A DNA stretch of 64,000 nt from Pyrus communis (Eukaryota > Streptophyta > Magnoliopsida > Rosales > Rosaceae), in contig NC_084818.1 of assembly GCF_963583255.1 (NCBI RefSeq), positions 7,416,149 through 7,480,148 on the forward strand, read 5' to 3'. Positions 36,151 to 47,960 of the stretch are shown here, piece after piece. The translations under genes and the position numbers were made by a program. Below the pieces are notes generated by a model that searched no databases, was not told the DNA's origin, and saw only the letters and a program-made list of their open reading frames with translations. Each line of letters starts with the position of its first letter. Within the stretch, counting starts at the first letter, position 1.

Positions 36151-36261
36151 GGCATCCACAATCCAAGAAAGTTCTATACAATGATGAATTTATCGAAACC
36201 TTAAGTCATGGGAAAACAAAATAATTCAAAACTGCAAAGCGTATCGTCGTTTCACTATTTA

Positions 36262-38749
36262 TCAAAAAGGAAAAAAATTCGATTTCGCTCTGTCGCACGC
36301 ATCGGAAAATTTAGCAAGAGTAGCCAAAGCAACCGAGATTTTGACACCAGCAGATGCTCGAGGGAACCCCTCGAGCACTGAACCGATTTTCTCCTTCCTG
36401 CTCGGGTGTCGGGAATGAAGAATGATTTCTTGCAAGCTCCTTCCGTGTTCAAGCAAAAACCTGGCAAACTTAATCACATTCTCATTGATTCTATGTGAGT
36501 AATCATGAATATTCACTACCTTCAAGTGACCTAGGAAGTGACTCAAAATTTGAGCTTGACTTTCCCAGAATTGCTCTTCAGTGCAACCGGCATCGTCCAG
36601 CAAAATGTTGTGCCATGTCTGAATTCAAAATTTGAGCGAAATTGATAGTAAAGATATAAACTGAACTATAAATCGATCGACGAACAAAACCAGAGTGCGG
36701 AAACTTACCGGTAAATAAGTTTCGAGATATGTGTTCATTGTGTAAATACTCAGAGTATGTAGTTTGGGAGAGCTCTTGAAGAGGCATGTTATACCTGGGA
36801 TGACATCTTTGTTGAAAACCCTAATAAAAATTTGCAATGTCTTAAGGTTCATGAATGAGTACGGTAGACCGCCTTCAAAATAAATATCCGATAGAATCTG
36901 CATAAATGAACAATTGATCGACTGTACTTAATGACCAAAACAAAAACACTAAATAACTTATATAATACATCATCGTGAGCGACCTCAAACCAATAAGGCT
37001 CTCCGCTTTGCGATGGTCGAAGACGGGAGAGCGTTTATCGTAAGCAACCTTACTCTTACTTTGCAAAGAGACTATAAATTTTCCATTTTGAATGTAGGTT
37101 TTGAGTTAAAAAGCATTACAAAGAGACAGATCCTGAATCCATAGAAGTCAAAAGTAGACATAAGATAAAAACAGATGAAAAGTTGTTTAACCATACATGG
37201 ATGTTTCATATAGGCAGTGATTTCAATTCAACACACCATTACACCCTTTTAGTTTTGACTGTGTTGATTTTCCTTTAACTGTTTAATCTAAACGGGTACA
37301 AAACTAAAGTGTGTGTATGAGGTGAGAAAATGTGTGTTAAATTATTTAGCTTTCATATATAATTATGGGTGTCCGACTTAATGAACGCGGTCCCCCATAT
37401 TTGCTTCTCTCTAAATACGAGTAAGTGTAATAGTGTATAATTAGAAAAGTTACTTCAAAATTTTCCAAATATCTTATAGGATAGTAAGAATTCCGAACGC
37501 TATAATCTCTGAAATTTCCAAACAATATATTGCAAGTCTCTCTCAAAACGTTTATGGATTGGAGGAGGAAATCTACCGAGTAGTAATGCATTTTGTTTTC
37601 TGAAAACAAACAAAACAATGCATGTTTGATGTCATGAGATCAGTTCACTACTTATAGATGAACTGCACAGCACCTCTAAGTAAACAAGAAAACATGCATA
37701 AATTTTGGAAAACTAACCCGGAGATAGCTATCATAAATGCAAAGCTTCTGAACCTGCGAAGATCCACAAAGAAGATTGACTGTTGGCTTCGCCATGGTCA
37801 CATCGACTACTTTACCGAAACAAGCCAGGTGACATGCTCTCAGGATGGGAAAGCTCGGAGCAAAACTTTCCTCCGTACCGTAGTCATGTTGCCACCAGAA
37901 AGTTTTCAGATTCGGGGCAAAAATTTTGACCCGATTTCCATTAACCATTACTTCAAAAGAGTGTTTGATTTCCAAATTCTCTAGTCTCATTCCGGAGATG
38001 TGCAGGCTGCTAAGAAACATCTTGACAATGTGTACATCTTTGATGTTTGGACAAGTAATTTTGAGATGAGCGATGCCTTCACAATTTGTAATACTTAATT
38101 TCTCAAGAGAAGGTAAAGAAGAAGCAGAAAATAAATCCAGCTCCAAAGCACTATCCAAAAACTCCACACGAGTTAGAGACAATGTGTGAAGTTGGTGCAG
38201 ACCACTTTTAGCCACAGCATTAGAAGATAATAAAAGACCAAAGTATGGTTTTGGAATTGATGGCGAATAATATGGATTTTTATAGGTGGCTAATGTGAGG
38301 CTCCTCAACGAATCACACTTGAACAAACTAGGCAAACCGAATGCGTCACCGGAAAAATACTTGTCAGTTAAGGAGACGTCGAGTGCAAGTTCTTCAACCC
38401 TATACTTCACCACCCGATCAATACAAGAATACAAACAAGAAGAACTCAGATATCCTTTAGCCCTAAAAACCTTTAAATTGGAGTTTTCGTGGCGGTGTCT
38501 CAGTACTTTGCTTATGAATTCCACTGCTCCACCTTTAACATCGGAGAAGTCTAGGATAGGAAGGGAAGCCCATAAATGATTCCATTGTCTAGACAAAACA
38601 CTGGTTTGTGCAGTGGATCCGACGGGTAGAAGGGAGAGTATGTGATGCAATATATCATCCGGAAGACTACTGATTCGGTTGCTACTGCTTCCTTCAGTGT
38701 GTAAGTCTTCTTCCTCGGGAAGCCTTCCCCCTTTAGCTCTTGCTTCCAT
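36262..38749 (-). CDS. F-box/LRR/FBD protein, paralogue 1
   Basis: Predicted 525-aa substrate adaptor of an SCF ubiquitin ligase. Exons on the minus strand are 38749-37718, 36897-36709 and 36618-36262; the frame is continuous and borders are GT/AG. After about 25 residues comes the F-box (RISSLPDDILHHILSLLP, VLSRQWNHLWASLPILDFSD). Leucine-rich repeats follow (CDSLRSLTLA, LPSLEKLSITNCEGIAHLKI, GMRLENLEI). The last exon is FBD-like (FLGHLKVVNIHDY, ENVIKFARFLLEHGRSLQEI). Its middle exon has exactly the same length, 189 bases, as that of paralogue 2 at 43527-45739. The target is unknown, as for most members of this large plant family. The first intron is about 820 bp. Confidence 0.9.
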
Positions 38750-38879
38750 GGTTTTGGATAACGAAATTGTCTTCTTTGAAGATTAACCGATTGGGGAAAA
38801 ATTTTTCTTTGAGGAGGAAACGAAGAACGTTAGGTTAGGGTTTTAGACCTACTTTGCCGTTTACTCTCCACGTTTTCTT

Positions 38880-41320
38880 ATTTATGTTATTAATATTTGA
38901 ATAACAGTAAACAAGTCAATCCTAGTTGAACAACGAAAGCTCCCAATCCAAATTCACAAGGATATTTGCCCTAAAATAAAAAATAACGAAGGATAAGAAA
39001 ACCTATATCTTTACCACTATGTTCCTCCGAAAGACTATAATAAAAATAGAGAGGTGTTATTCCCACCCCAATGTCTTATCTTCCCATCCACTTTTTTATG
39101 AATTTTTTAATTACAAATTTGTTCATTTGTAAAATGACTAATAAGGACATTAATCCTTAATTTCAAAAATGTTACTTTTTATAAAAAATTTCAAATATAT
39201 CCAAAATTTCACTAAAATAGACAAAAATACCCTCAAATTTAAAAATTAAATAAATTAAAGGCTTTTTAGCTATCATCGCCTCAAGCTTCGATCCAACTCA
39301 TCTTCGCTTCTACACTCCACCACCATAACCCTATACCCTTCGACCCCCTCATCACCGACATTAAGCGTTGTCGTGGTTACTACAAGTGGGAGAAGCATAA
39401 TTTCAATCATGCCTTCAATGCTTTTTTTCTTACTAATATCATTTTTAGTTTTAAATATAAAAATAGTTTTTAAAGTTAATCCACATGTCGTTATATGATT
39501 GTATTTGTGAGACCCACGTGGCGTCATATCAACACACTAACAGAGTAATTGACAGATTTTTCATGAAAAAAACTAAAACGATCACGATGGACAAATTCAA
39601 AGAAAGACTAAAATGATTTACGATAGACAAATTCAAGAACACTACTATTGATTTATCATTAATTGTTAAGGACCAATTAAGGAGTTATGTCAATGTCACG
39701 AACCATTTTGACTAAAAGCCTTTAATTTATTTTATTGTTAAATTTGAGGGTGTTTTTGTCTTTATGTAGAATTTTGGATATATTTGAAAGTTTTTATAAA
39801 AAGTGACATTTTTGAAATTAAGGGTTAATTTTTGGCTATATTTGATAAATACTCCCTTTGTTACCCTCTTTTGCATTACTTTTTTTTAGAGAAAATAAAA
39901 AAGAAAAGTTTGGGCATGATAACTCTCACACTATGTTTAGAAAATTTGTCTCCCTTAAACCCTAACTCATCATTCCCATCTCCTTTCATTCAAAGAAAGC
40001 AAAATCATTCGGAGAGAGCAAAAAGAATGAATTTAGAAGATGATGTTTCTATGGAAGAAGTAGATGATTATGTTTCCGTCGAAAAGGTAAAAGATAATTT
40101 TATGTGGGTCATCATGATTTGTCGGCATCGTACAATTGAAGCATCGCGTGACTTTTTATTCGAATTTGCATTAGGTTAGGGTGCAATTTGTTTCATTAGG
40201 TTAGGGTAGATTTATTTTTTAATGAGTTTTTCTTGAATAATCGTTTCCCTCTTTTCCTTTCTACAGTATTGTTGAATATAATTAATTACCCATCGAATAA
40301 CCAGAAGGTGAAACACAAATCTCACACCATTTGCTTCATACTGGGCACACATTGTTTCAAAGCCTTTTGATGGTGATGAACTCCATTGCTTCATCCTTGG
40401 TTCGTTTTTGAACATTTGGTTTCAGTTAATTATTTTAATTTTGAAACCGAAGTGAACTTTGAAAACAAATATATATATTCCTATTTCTTTATTTCTAAAC
40501 TTTTCCTTGGATGAACCCTTAGAATTTAGAAAGGGGAAATGCATATGAAAAAGAAAACAAAAGGGGAAAAGCAACGAATGAAAACCCAAAATTCTTCATT
40601 CCCACTCAAGTTGGAATTTGGAAAGGAAACGGTTGTTATTTTTTTTCCTGGCTTTTAGAAGAGAGTAATATTATTCGTTTATATTCTTTTTTTAAGATAA
40701 ATTTATCTCTAATTATATATAGGGTTATTTTAGGAATAATAGTGGGTGGGAAAATAACATTTTAATTTTTTTTTACTTTTAATAGTGGGTGTATATATAA
40801 CATGGGTGGGGAAATAAGACAACGGAGTGGGTCGAGCATGTCTCTAAAAATATAACCCTGAAAATAAAACATGACCACCTAATTTGCGCAACTACAAATT
40901 ACTTTCCAGCACTTTCCTCAAACTACTGGAACAAGGATATCACATATATTGAGCTTGACAAGTCGTAACTCGACATCCACCCATACCAAACACTAGGAAT
41001 CAACGATAACCATCCTGATGATAGTAACAATCGAGGTTTCTTAGCTCACAATGTCAAAGATTATTTCAAATTAAGTGAGATGTTAAAACGTGACTAGGAA
41101 TATTGTAGTATTCGACATATCTATCTTAGGATGAATTTTGTCGTTGGTGAATTGGCCAACCCATCTCTCTTTTACTTCCGGTCTATTTTGAGCAAGCTCT
41201 TTCTTGTAAACAAATTCTTTTGGCTTATACCACTTGGGCATCTCGACCTCGTGACATTATTTTGTAATTCCCCTTCTTTCGGGCTATTAGCCTCTGTTTA
41301 ACAAAACAAAACAAAAAACT
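38880..41320. other. Spacer between F-box paralogues, holding an inverted-repeat element
   Basis: No gene supported. The stretch from about 39050 to 40850 is the repeat listed next. The sequence on its far side (about 40950-41110: CGACATCCACCCATACCAA, GGTTTCTTAGCTCACAATGTC) resembles that upstream of paralogue 2 (46020-46110). The repeat therefore seems to have inserted into a duplicated flank. Confidence 0.5.
39050..40850. mobile_element. Element with long inner and short outer inverted repeats
   Basis: The inner arms of about 120 bp, 39150-39269 and 39712-39830, are inverted copies of each other (TTAATTTCAAAAATGT, ATATCCAAAATT, CCTCAAATTT, TTAAAGGCTTTT and their inverses). The outermost parts (GGTGTTATTCCCACCCCAAT, GTCTTATCTTCCCATCC at about 39053; inverse around 40790-40840: ACATGGGTGGGGAAATAAGAC) also pair. 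Either one element is nested in another or one element was rearranged. No transposase is visible. Confidence 0.6.
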
Positions 41321-41478
41321 GTGCTGCATGAAGTCTGGAAAGGCTTTGCCGTCATGAAACGTCGTAACCTTTGTATATTTTTACTGACCAAACCACACCC
41401 CCCCTCCTCCTCCTCAAAATTGTGTTGCATGAAGTCTAGAAAGGCTTTGCCGTCATGAAACGTCATAACCTTTGTGTT
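41321..41478. repeat. Direct repeat with C-rich spacer
   Basis: 41321-41380 and 41417-41478 share TGTGCTGCATGAAGTCTGGA or TGTGTTGCATGAAGTCTAGA, then AAGGCTTTGCCGTCATGAAA and CGTCGTAACCTTTGT. The spacer (TTTTTACTGACCAAACCACA plus C-runs) recurs at 42250-42280 just before the long C tract. Confidence 0.8.
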
Positions 41479-42275
41479 TGGGTAGGAAATCTTGCGGGGA
41501 GGGGTCCTTGGCTCGAGCACACAGCTTCCCGAGGAGTTGGCACTTTGGTTGATTGTCGGGCTCCGGCTTGCTAAGATGTTGCAAGAGGAGGACAAAGTTA
41601 GTTCTGAAAAGTGCCTTTGTGGGGCCTTAGGTGTAGGCTTTGAGGCTCGCAATCAAAACTAACTATGTGCTAAGGCGTGCCACTGCCATCTCTGTATGGC
41701 AGATGTAGAACAAGTGTATTTAAGCCGATTACTTGCACCACAAGTTATTTTGACTTCTTGTTATCAAAGAATTGTCGTAGATGGGTTAAGTCTACATTAA
41801 GTTCTTTTATGTGCCTCGAGATCAATGACTTTTAGTTCTTTATCATGTATGCTTAAAGGGCGGAGATCAAGATCAAGTCATTAGTTTTAATCACTTTTAA
41901 TCTTCTTATGACCATAGAACCACTACATGAACCAGATTTGGGAACTGATGGAACTTTGGATTACCAAAACACTAGAAATGACTTGAATATGTACTGGGGA
42001 ATACATTATACCAATAGATCTATTGATTGAAAGACAAAACAAAGAGATGCGGGCAAGATTTCACCTTGTCGGGCAAGGTTGAACGTCTTGCAATTTCTTT
42101 ATTGTAATTCTAAAGGGTTAGGTACTGAAAGAGGGATGAAAGGTATATGGGCTTGACTCTGGGCCTCGAGTAAAATCTTCTCTATTGAGCTCTTTTGGGC
42201 TTCATTCCCTTTAAGCCCAAAGTTAAATATTAACCCAAACACTTTGTATGTTTTTACTGACCAAACCAAACCACA
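41479..42275. other. Spacer of mixed composition, no gene seen
   Basis: A 121-aa minus-strand ORF (41652-41287) overlaps the direct repeat and has no recognisable domain. It is treated as chance or as remnant transposon coding sequence. Confidence 0.4.
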
Positions 42276-42336
42276 CCCCCCCCTCCCCCCCCCCCTCCCC
42301 CCCCCCCCCCTCCCCCCCCCCCCCCCCCCCCCCCCC
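42276..42336. repeat. Poly-C tract with few T interruptions
   Basis: About 61 bases are nearly all C on the plus strand, broken by a few single T residues. The minus strand is therefore a long G run able in principle to form G-quadruplexes. Assembly of such a run is often unreliable, so its length should be treated with caution. Confidence 0.9.
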
Positions 42337-43520
42337 TTCCTTCTTCTTTTCCAATTTAATTTGTTGCTTCTTACTCTTCTCATACCAGTATTGTTTTATA
42401 TGATTAGAGTTATCTTATAATCTGATATGTGTAATTCCTATATCAATAGTTACGAGAAAAATTTATTGAAATATGTAAGAAAATAAACCGTTTTGTGCAT
42501 TCAGTAATGCTTTGAAAACGACACATCGTCAGTGACAATATAAAGTGCTTCCAACTACTGCAGTACAAGCACCGGATAGTACGGTAATTAAGGAGACCTG
42601 TGGCTGTGCGAACTTTCAATTGGGTATAAGTCCACAGTTCAACCCCTGTTTAGAGTATTTTTCCTTTTCTGTTGGTGCCATGTGTCACCTTGATTACTTC
42701 ACACAACACGAGAGAAATCTTGGGCAGAGGTTGCAATGTCGGACAGCTCCCTCACACTGTGGGGGAACCCTAATGCAGGCTGCACTCACTGTGAGAGAAG
42801 ACGTATGTGGCAACCCTATCCATGCCTGGTGATCACGATCGAAAAATTCTTGGCTAGAACTGCCATGTACATAACAGCTCCCTCACGCTATCGCTGTGAG
42901 GTGAATCCGAATGCATACGCGCGCCCCACTGTGAGAGAGCTGACCTATGTGGTACCCAATAACCTCCCAATCTGGTGAAAATAAGAATTTCTCCTCTACA
43001 ACTCCATCACATAGCGTACAGCGAGCACTTGTGGTGCACAAATGATGACAGACTGATGTATGAGTGATGATAAAATATATACAACCGATTTTACAGACGC
43101 TTTTCCATAGTTTGAAGGGAAGCTTTGTCGAAGAAGAAAAAGAAGTTAAAACGTGTAATGATGAGGATCATCCTAAACAAGGAGGCAGGACTATCACAGG
43201 TTCTCTCTTCATTTTTCACTCATCAACTTCTCTTAGTTCTCCTACTTTCTCCACAGATCTTGGTGTAGATGTTATGTACAATTTAACAATTAAACTGGAG
43301 TTAAATATATCTTTTAACCCCGATTTTTTCTGTGCATTGGAGATGTGAACCTAATATTGGTATTTTCCTAGCGTCAAGTTTGTAAATAATGGTATCCATA
43401 AATTAACCAAAGAAGTTTCACAATGTGGATTGAAATATTGTCCAACTCAAAACTAAAAAGTTGATACTGAATAATTTTACATTCAATCCGAACCTTAAGT
43501 CATGGAAAAGCAAAACTAAT
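42337..43520. other. Spacer 3' of F-box paralogue 2
   Basis: No supported gene. Parts resemble the RRG 3' UTR / F-box 3' flank seen at 36060-36200 (GTATTTTCCTAGCGTCAAGT near 43360; ACCTTAAGTCATGGAAAAGC near 43493), showing the duplication reached beyond the coding region. Short ORFs at 42545-42978 have no domain. Confidence 0.45.
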
Positions 43521-43526
43521 TGAACC

Positions 43527-45739
43527 TTACTCGTAGTAATTGACCCTTACTCTGTCATAAGTATCTGGAAAATTAGCACCACTTACAGAAAATGAGATTT
43601 TGACATCACCATTTGCCCAGGGCAACTCCTTCAGCAAACTGATTTTATCCTCCCAACCTTTCGAGTCTCGTACATTAAAAAGCATTTCTTGCAAGCCCTC
43701 TCCATGTTGAAGCAAAAACTTTGCAAACGTAATCACATTTTCATCGATCACATAGGGGTAATGATGAATGTTCACCACCTTTAAGTGACGTAGGAAATGA
43801 CTCATATTCTGAGCTTCATTTTCCCAGTATCGCTCTTCGGTGCAATCCAAATCGTCCAACAAAATTTTTTGCCAGTTCTGAAATTTAATTTTAAAGGGCA
43901 TGTTAGTGATATATAAACTGTAACAGGATTGATTTTTAAAGTTCCCTTTAAAAGTGAATAAGCAAAGGAGAACCAAAGGATAAAAACAAGAGAACGAGCG
44001 TTGAAAGAGAAGTGTTGCCAAAACTTACAGTTGAATCATTTACCAGAACTCTGTGCCATATGTAAATACTGAGAGTATGGAGTATACGAGAAGTCTTGAA
44101 TAGGCATGCTAAACCTGGGATGACTGCTTTGTTCAAACAATCAACGAAAATTTGCAACGTCTTGAGTTCCATAAATGAGTATGGTAAACCGCCTTCAAAA
44201 TAAATTCTGGATAAAATCTGTAAAAATAAAATAACCCGCATTAATACACAACCTAAAAACATTGCCACATATATGACTAGTTGCTTGCTGCCAAGCTTGG
44301 TAAGGTAGGTTTATAACTAAGCAGGGGATTAAAATCATTGGTTGTATGGTAGATAAGTCGAGTGGATAAGAGATCATTATCACCACTTATTGAGGTCAAA
44401 TTAAGCACACCCTAAGCCCATGGGTTAGTACGGCATACCCTAGCCTCAATGGGTAGGTAGCAAACCTTGAAAACGCAAAACACTGGTTGCTTGCTTACAG
44501 AATGTAGATAATGTGCAACAATATGACATTTCTAAACAATAATTACATAGTATATGAGACTCTCAAATAATGAACTGACATCTATACCATTGTTAGTAAA
44601 GTAAAGGTTTTTCTTTTTTAACAATGCACAGGTCTCTCCAAACTAGTAAAGAAGAAACATGAAGGAAAACTAACCCGGAGATAGCCATCAACAATGCAAA
44701 GGTTTTGGACCTGCGAAGAACTGCAAAGAAGATTGACTATTGTTTTCGCCATGCTCATAACGATTGCTGTCTGTGCCATGCTCATATCCATTATTGCCTG
44801 CGAACAAACTAGGTGACATGTTTTTAGGGTGGGAAAGCTGGTGATTGAGCTTTCCTCAGTACTAGAGATTGACCCCCAATAGAAACTTTGCAGATTTGGG
44901 GCTAAAATGTTGACCCGACTTCCTTGAAGGTATCCTTCGAAAGCATGTGTGATTTCCAAACTCTCTAGTCTCATTCCCGAAATGTCCAGGCAGTTGAGAA
45001 ACATTCTGACAATGTGTACATCTTTGATCTTTGGACAAGTAATTTTGAGATGAGTGATGCCAATACAATTTTCTAAACGTAATTTCTCAAGAGAAGGGAA
45101 AGAAGAAGCAGAGAATAAATCCAGCTCCGAAGTACTGTCCAGAAACTTCATACTAGTTAGACACAATGTGCGAAGTGTGTGCACACCACTGGTAGCCACA
45201 ACATAATAAGATAATGAAATCGGGAACTGTTGGCTTGAAAGTGGTTTTTGCCAAGCATATGAACTATATCTGGCTGCCAATTTGAGACTCCTCAATGAAT
45301 CACAGTTAAACAAACTTAGCAAACCAGATTTGTCACCGAAAAAATACTTGTCAGTTAAAGAGACATCAAGTTTAAGTTTTTCAACTCTATACTTCACCGC
45401 CTGATCAATACAATTATACAAACAAGAAGAACTCAGATCACCTTTAACCCTAAAAACCTTTATATTGGAGTTTTCATCACGGTGCCTCAGTACTGTGTTT
45501 ACGAATTCCACTTCTCGTTGTTTTAAATCTGAGAAGTCTAGGATAGGAAGGGATGCCCATAGATGACTCCACCTTTTTGATAAAATACTTGTTTGTGCGA
45601 TGGATTGGATGGGTAGAAAAGAGATTATGTGATGCAATACATCTTCCGGAAGATTACTGATTCGGTCGCTACTGCTTCCCTCAGTGTGTAACTCTCCTTC
45701 CTTGGTAAGCCTTATCCTTCCTTGAGCTCTTGTTTCCAT
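43527..45739 (-). CDS. F-box/LRR/FBD protein, paralogue 2
   Basis: Predicted 534-aa F-box adaptor of an SCF ubiquitin ligase. Exons on the minus strand are 45739-44675, 44217-44029 and 43877-43527, in continuous frame. It has the same plan as paralogue 1. The F-box is RISNLPEDVLHHIISFLP with ILSKRWSHLWASLPILDFSD; leucine-rich repeats follow (CDSLRSLKLA, FPSLEKLRLENCIGITHLKI, GMRLESLEI), then a conserved 189-base middle exon and an FBD-like end (FLRHLKVVNIHHY, ENVITFAKFLLQHGEGLQEM). Near the end of exon 1 it carries a short repeated stretch (MDMSMAQ, VMSMAKT) absent from paralogue 1, which accounts for most of the length gap. The 5' leader is also conserved between the two genes, starting with GGTTTTGGATAAC just upstream of the ATG. 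No damage is seen. Confidence 0.9.
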
Positions 45740-45839
45740 GGTTTTGGATAACCAAATTGTCTTCTTTGAAGATTAACCAACAGAGGAATAAAAAAAATTC
45801 TTTGAGAAGGAAACGAGAAGGGTTAGATTAGGGTTTGAG

Positions 45840-46424
45840 ACTTTGCCTCGCGTTGTACATCAACTTCCTCCACGTTTTCTTCTCTTTTATTAGGCCAATA
45901 TTAAAAAATACAAGTCAAAGGCCCAAAAGTCTAAAAGACTCGCGTGCCGCAAATTGGTGAGTTCGGTCCCATATGTCATATGTCCGGCTTGACATGCCCT
46001 AATTAATTAGTAGACGGTCGATATCCACCCAGACCAAGCGTTACGTTCGACATCCATTCATATGAAGAAGTTGCCCTGGACGGTTTCTTAGACGATAGTT
46101 TCGAAGATTATTGTTATTTCGGACGCTACCGGACTGCCCCTGTCAATTTGTCTCTTGTTGTGTTCAGACTTGCAGTATCCTTATTTGCCTTCGGAGGAAA
46201 CACAGTTACACTTCTCATACAGTTTCACTTTATGTAATTATGATTTGAGCTTCTCATAATCTGATGAGCGTGGACGTAAGATTGGTATTTTTCCTTGTGT
46301 CAAGTTGGTCAATATTCTCATTGCAATAATGTGGCAAACTAAATATGTTGGACTCCGTTTCTCTTTTGTTTCCCTGTGTCAATGTTCTCATATCTTTTCT
46401 TTTTTGTTATTTATTCAATGGACA
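45840..46424. other. Duplicated flank beyond F-box paralogue 2
   Basis: Around 46230-46310 (ATTATGATTTGAGC, CTCATAATCTGATGAGCG, GTATTTTTCCTTGTGTCAAG) the DNA resembles the RRG 3' UTR and convergent spacer at 36075-36150. I infer a decayed end of a further tandem unit whose F-box part is lost. No ORF is present. Confidence 0.4.
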
Positions 46425-47330
46425 CTTTGGATGCGGTCCATGACTATCAATATTTTTTGACTTAAAACTTATTTGTTTTTAGTTTTTAATCAAAGTCTCT
46501 GACGTTAATGTAATAATGTAAGTTACTATATTTTTTAAATTAAAAGTTAAAAGTTAAAAATTGTATTTTTTTATATTAATAAGATTTTAAATATAACCCG
46601 AAATTTGTGGGATTAAAATAATAAAATATAAATGATACTCTCTATTAATTGTGTGTGTGTGTGTATATTTGGGTACATTCATCAAAATTAACAAAAAAAA
46701 TTTATTGTACCAAAACATGGATACATTCTTCAAAACACACACAAAAAAAGAAAAAAAAAGATGAAGATATTAGGCTTAATAACATTAGTAAATATCTTCA
46801 ATTAAACTTGATATAGATACATTCTCAAATCATCAAAAAGAGAATGTACCCATATAAGTTAAAAAATGGATTAAAAAATTATGAATGGATTTTATATTAA
46901 AAAATTGGGTAAATTTTATATAAAAATTTTGTACATTTTATATTTTAAAAATGGTACATTTTACATATAACAAATTGGTATATTTAAGAATGGGTACATT
47001 TAAGATTAAAAAAATTGAAAATTATATGAATGGGTACATTTAAGATTCAAAAATTAAGAATCTTTTTATAAAAAAACCAATGGGTACAAACTTATTCTAA
47101 TTTTTTTTTAAATGTTTGAATTGAAAATTAATTAGGAGTTAATAGAAGTGTGAGTATTAAAATCCTAAACCAATTATTAATTTTTATTTAAAAAAATGTA
47201 ATAAACATGTAAATTCATTAATTATCACATTAATGCTAGGAACTTCAATCAAAATTTGAAAACTAATAAGGTCTTAGTCAATGAACATTAGTAACTAGGG
47301 ACCAAATACTAATTTTTCCTTTATTCAATT
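46425..47330 (+). mobile_element. MITE with GGGTACATT internal repeats, copy 1
   Basis: Left end TTTGGATGCGGTCCATGACT and the inverse of the right end (GTATTTGGTCCCTAGTTACT) match as terminal inverted repeats that continue inward. The interior has many GGGTACATT or ATACATTC motifs in an AT-rich background. No coding capacity. A second copy lies in the opposite direction from about 49735, split by the LTR element. Confidence 0.65.
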
Positions 47331-47599
47331 CAAAGATTACAAAAATAGAGTAGTGAAAAAAAGGAGTGGAAATTCTTTTAATTTTTTTGTTACAAGGGGA
47401 GCTTAGAGGGTAGGAAAAAAGTTAAACAAAGAAAAACATCAACCTTAACGGTTTACACCGCGACTCTAACAGGATTATCCAGAAGTAATTGATAATGAAC
47501 GGAGTAGGTTCAAAGAACACAATACACTCAACGTCCACATAAAACTGAGCTTCACCTAACCATCAACCATCATGTTTCTTTCAAGATATGACTCAATCC

Positions 47600-47960
47600 A
47601 CATCAGCCAAACTGAGAAATCAAATGTTGACAGCCATATAACAAGCCAAAGATTGTAAAAGTTGCACCGCACCTTTGAAAAGGGACAATTGAAAGAGTTT
47701 TATTAATTATGTAAAAAGAAAAAGGAAAAACGGTTTTGGGACAGTTGAAACGACACATTGTTCGAACTGCTTTGTTTGATTAAAGATTGGGAAGAGTTTG
47801 GCACTGTTGGTGAGAGAATGAAGTGCTCCAGAATCTTGCATGTGATGTGTGCGCAGTAGTTTGAATCCACAGCTCAACCTCAACCCCAGCTCCGGAATCA
47901 CTGGAAAGTACTTCAACAGCTATGGTTTCGTTGCTGATTGGAATCGCCATTACGGGAATC
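47600..47960. repeat. Dispersed duplicate of unknown origin, copy 1
   Basis: This stretch matches 49230-49560 in the same direction: GAAACGACACATTGTTCGAA, GATTAAAGA.TGGGAAGAGT, GTTGGTGAGAGAAT or GTTGGTGACAGAAT, and CTCAACCCCAGCTCCGGAA. It has a 69-aa minus ORF with no domain I recognise. A weaker likeness is at about 42525-42650. Confidence 0.7.

Noticed and set aside
41287..41652. 121-codon minus-strand ORF as a gene
   Set aside because: It spans a direct repeat and a C-run and shows no domain. A transposon remnant cannot be excluded.
42099..42383. 94-codon minus-strand ORF rich in Gly and Arg
   Set aside because: It is the translation of the poly-C tract.
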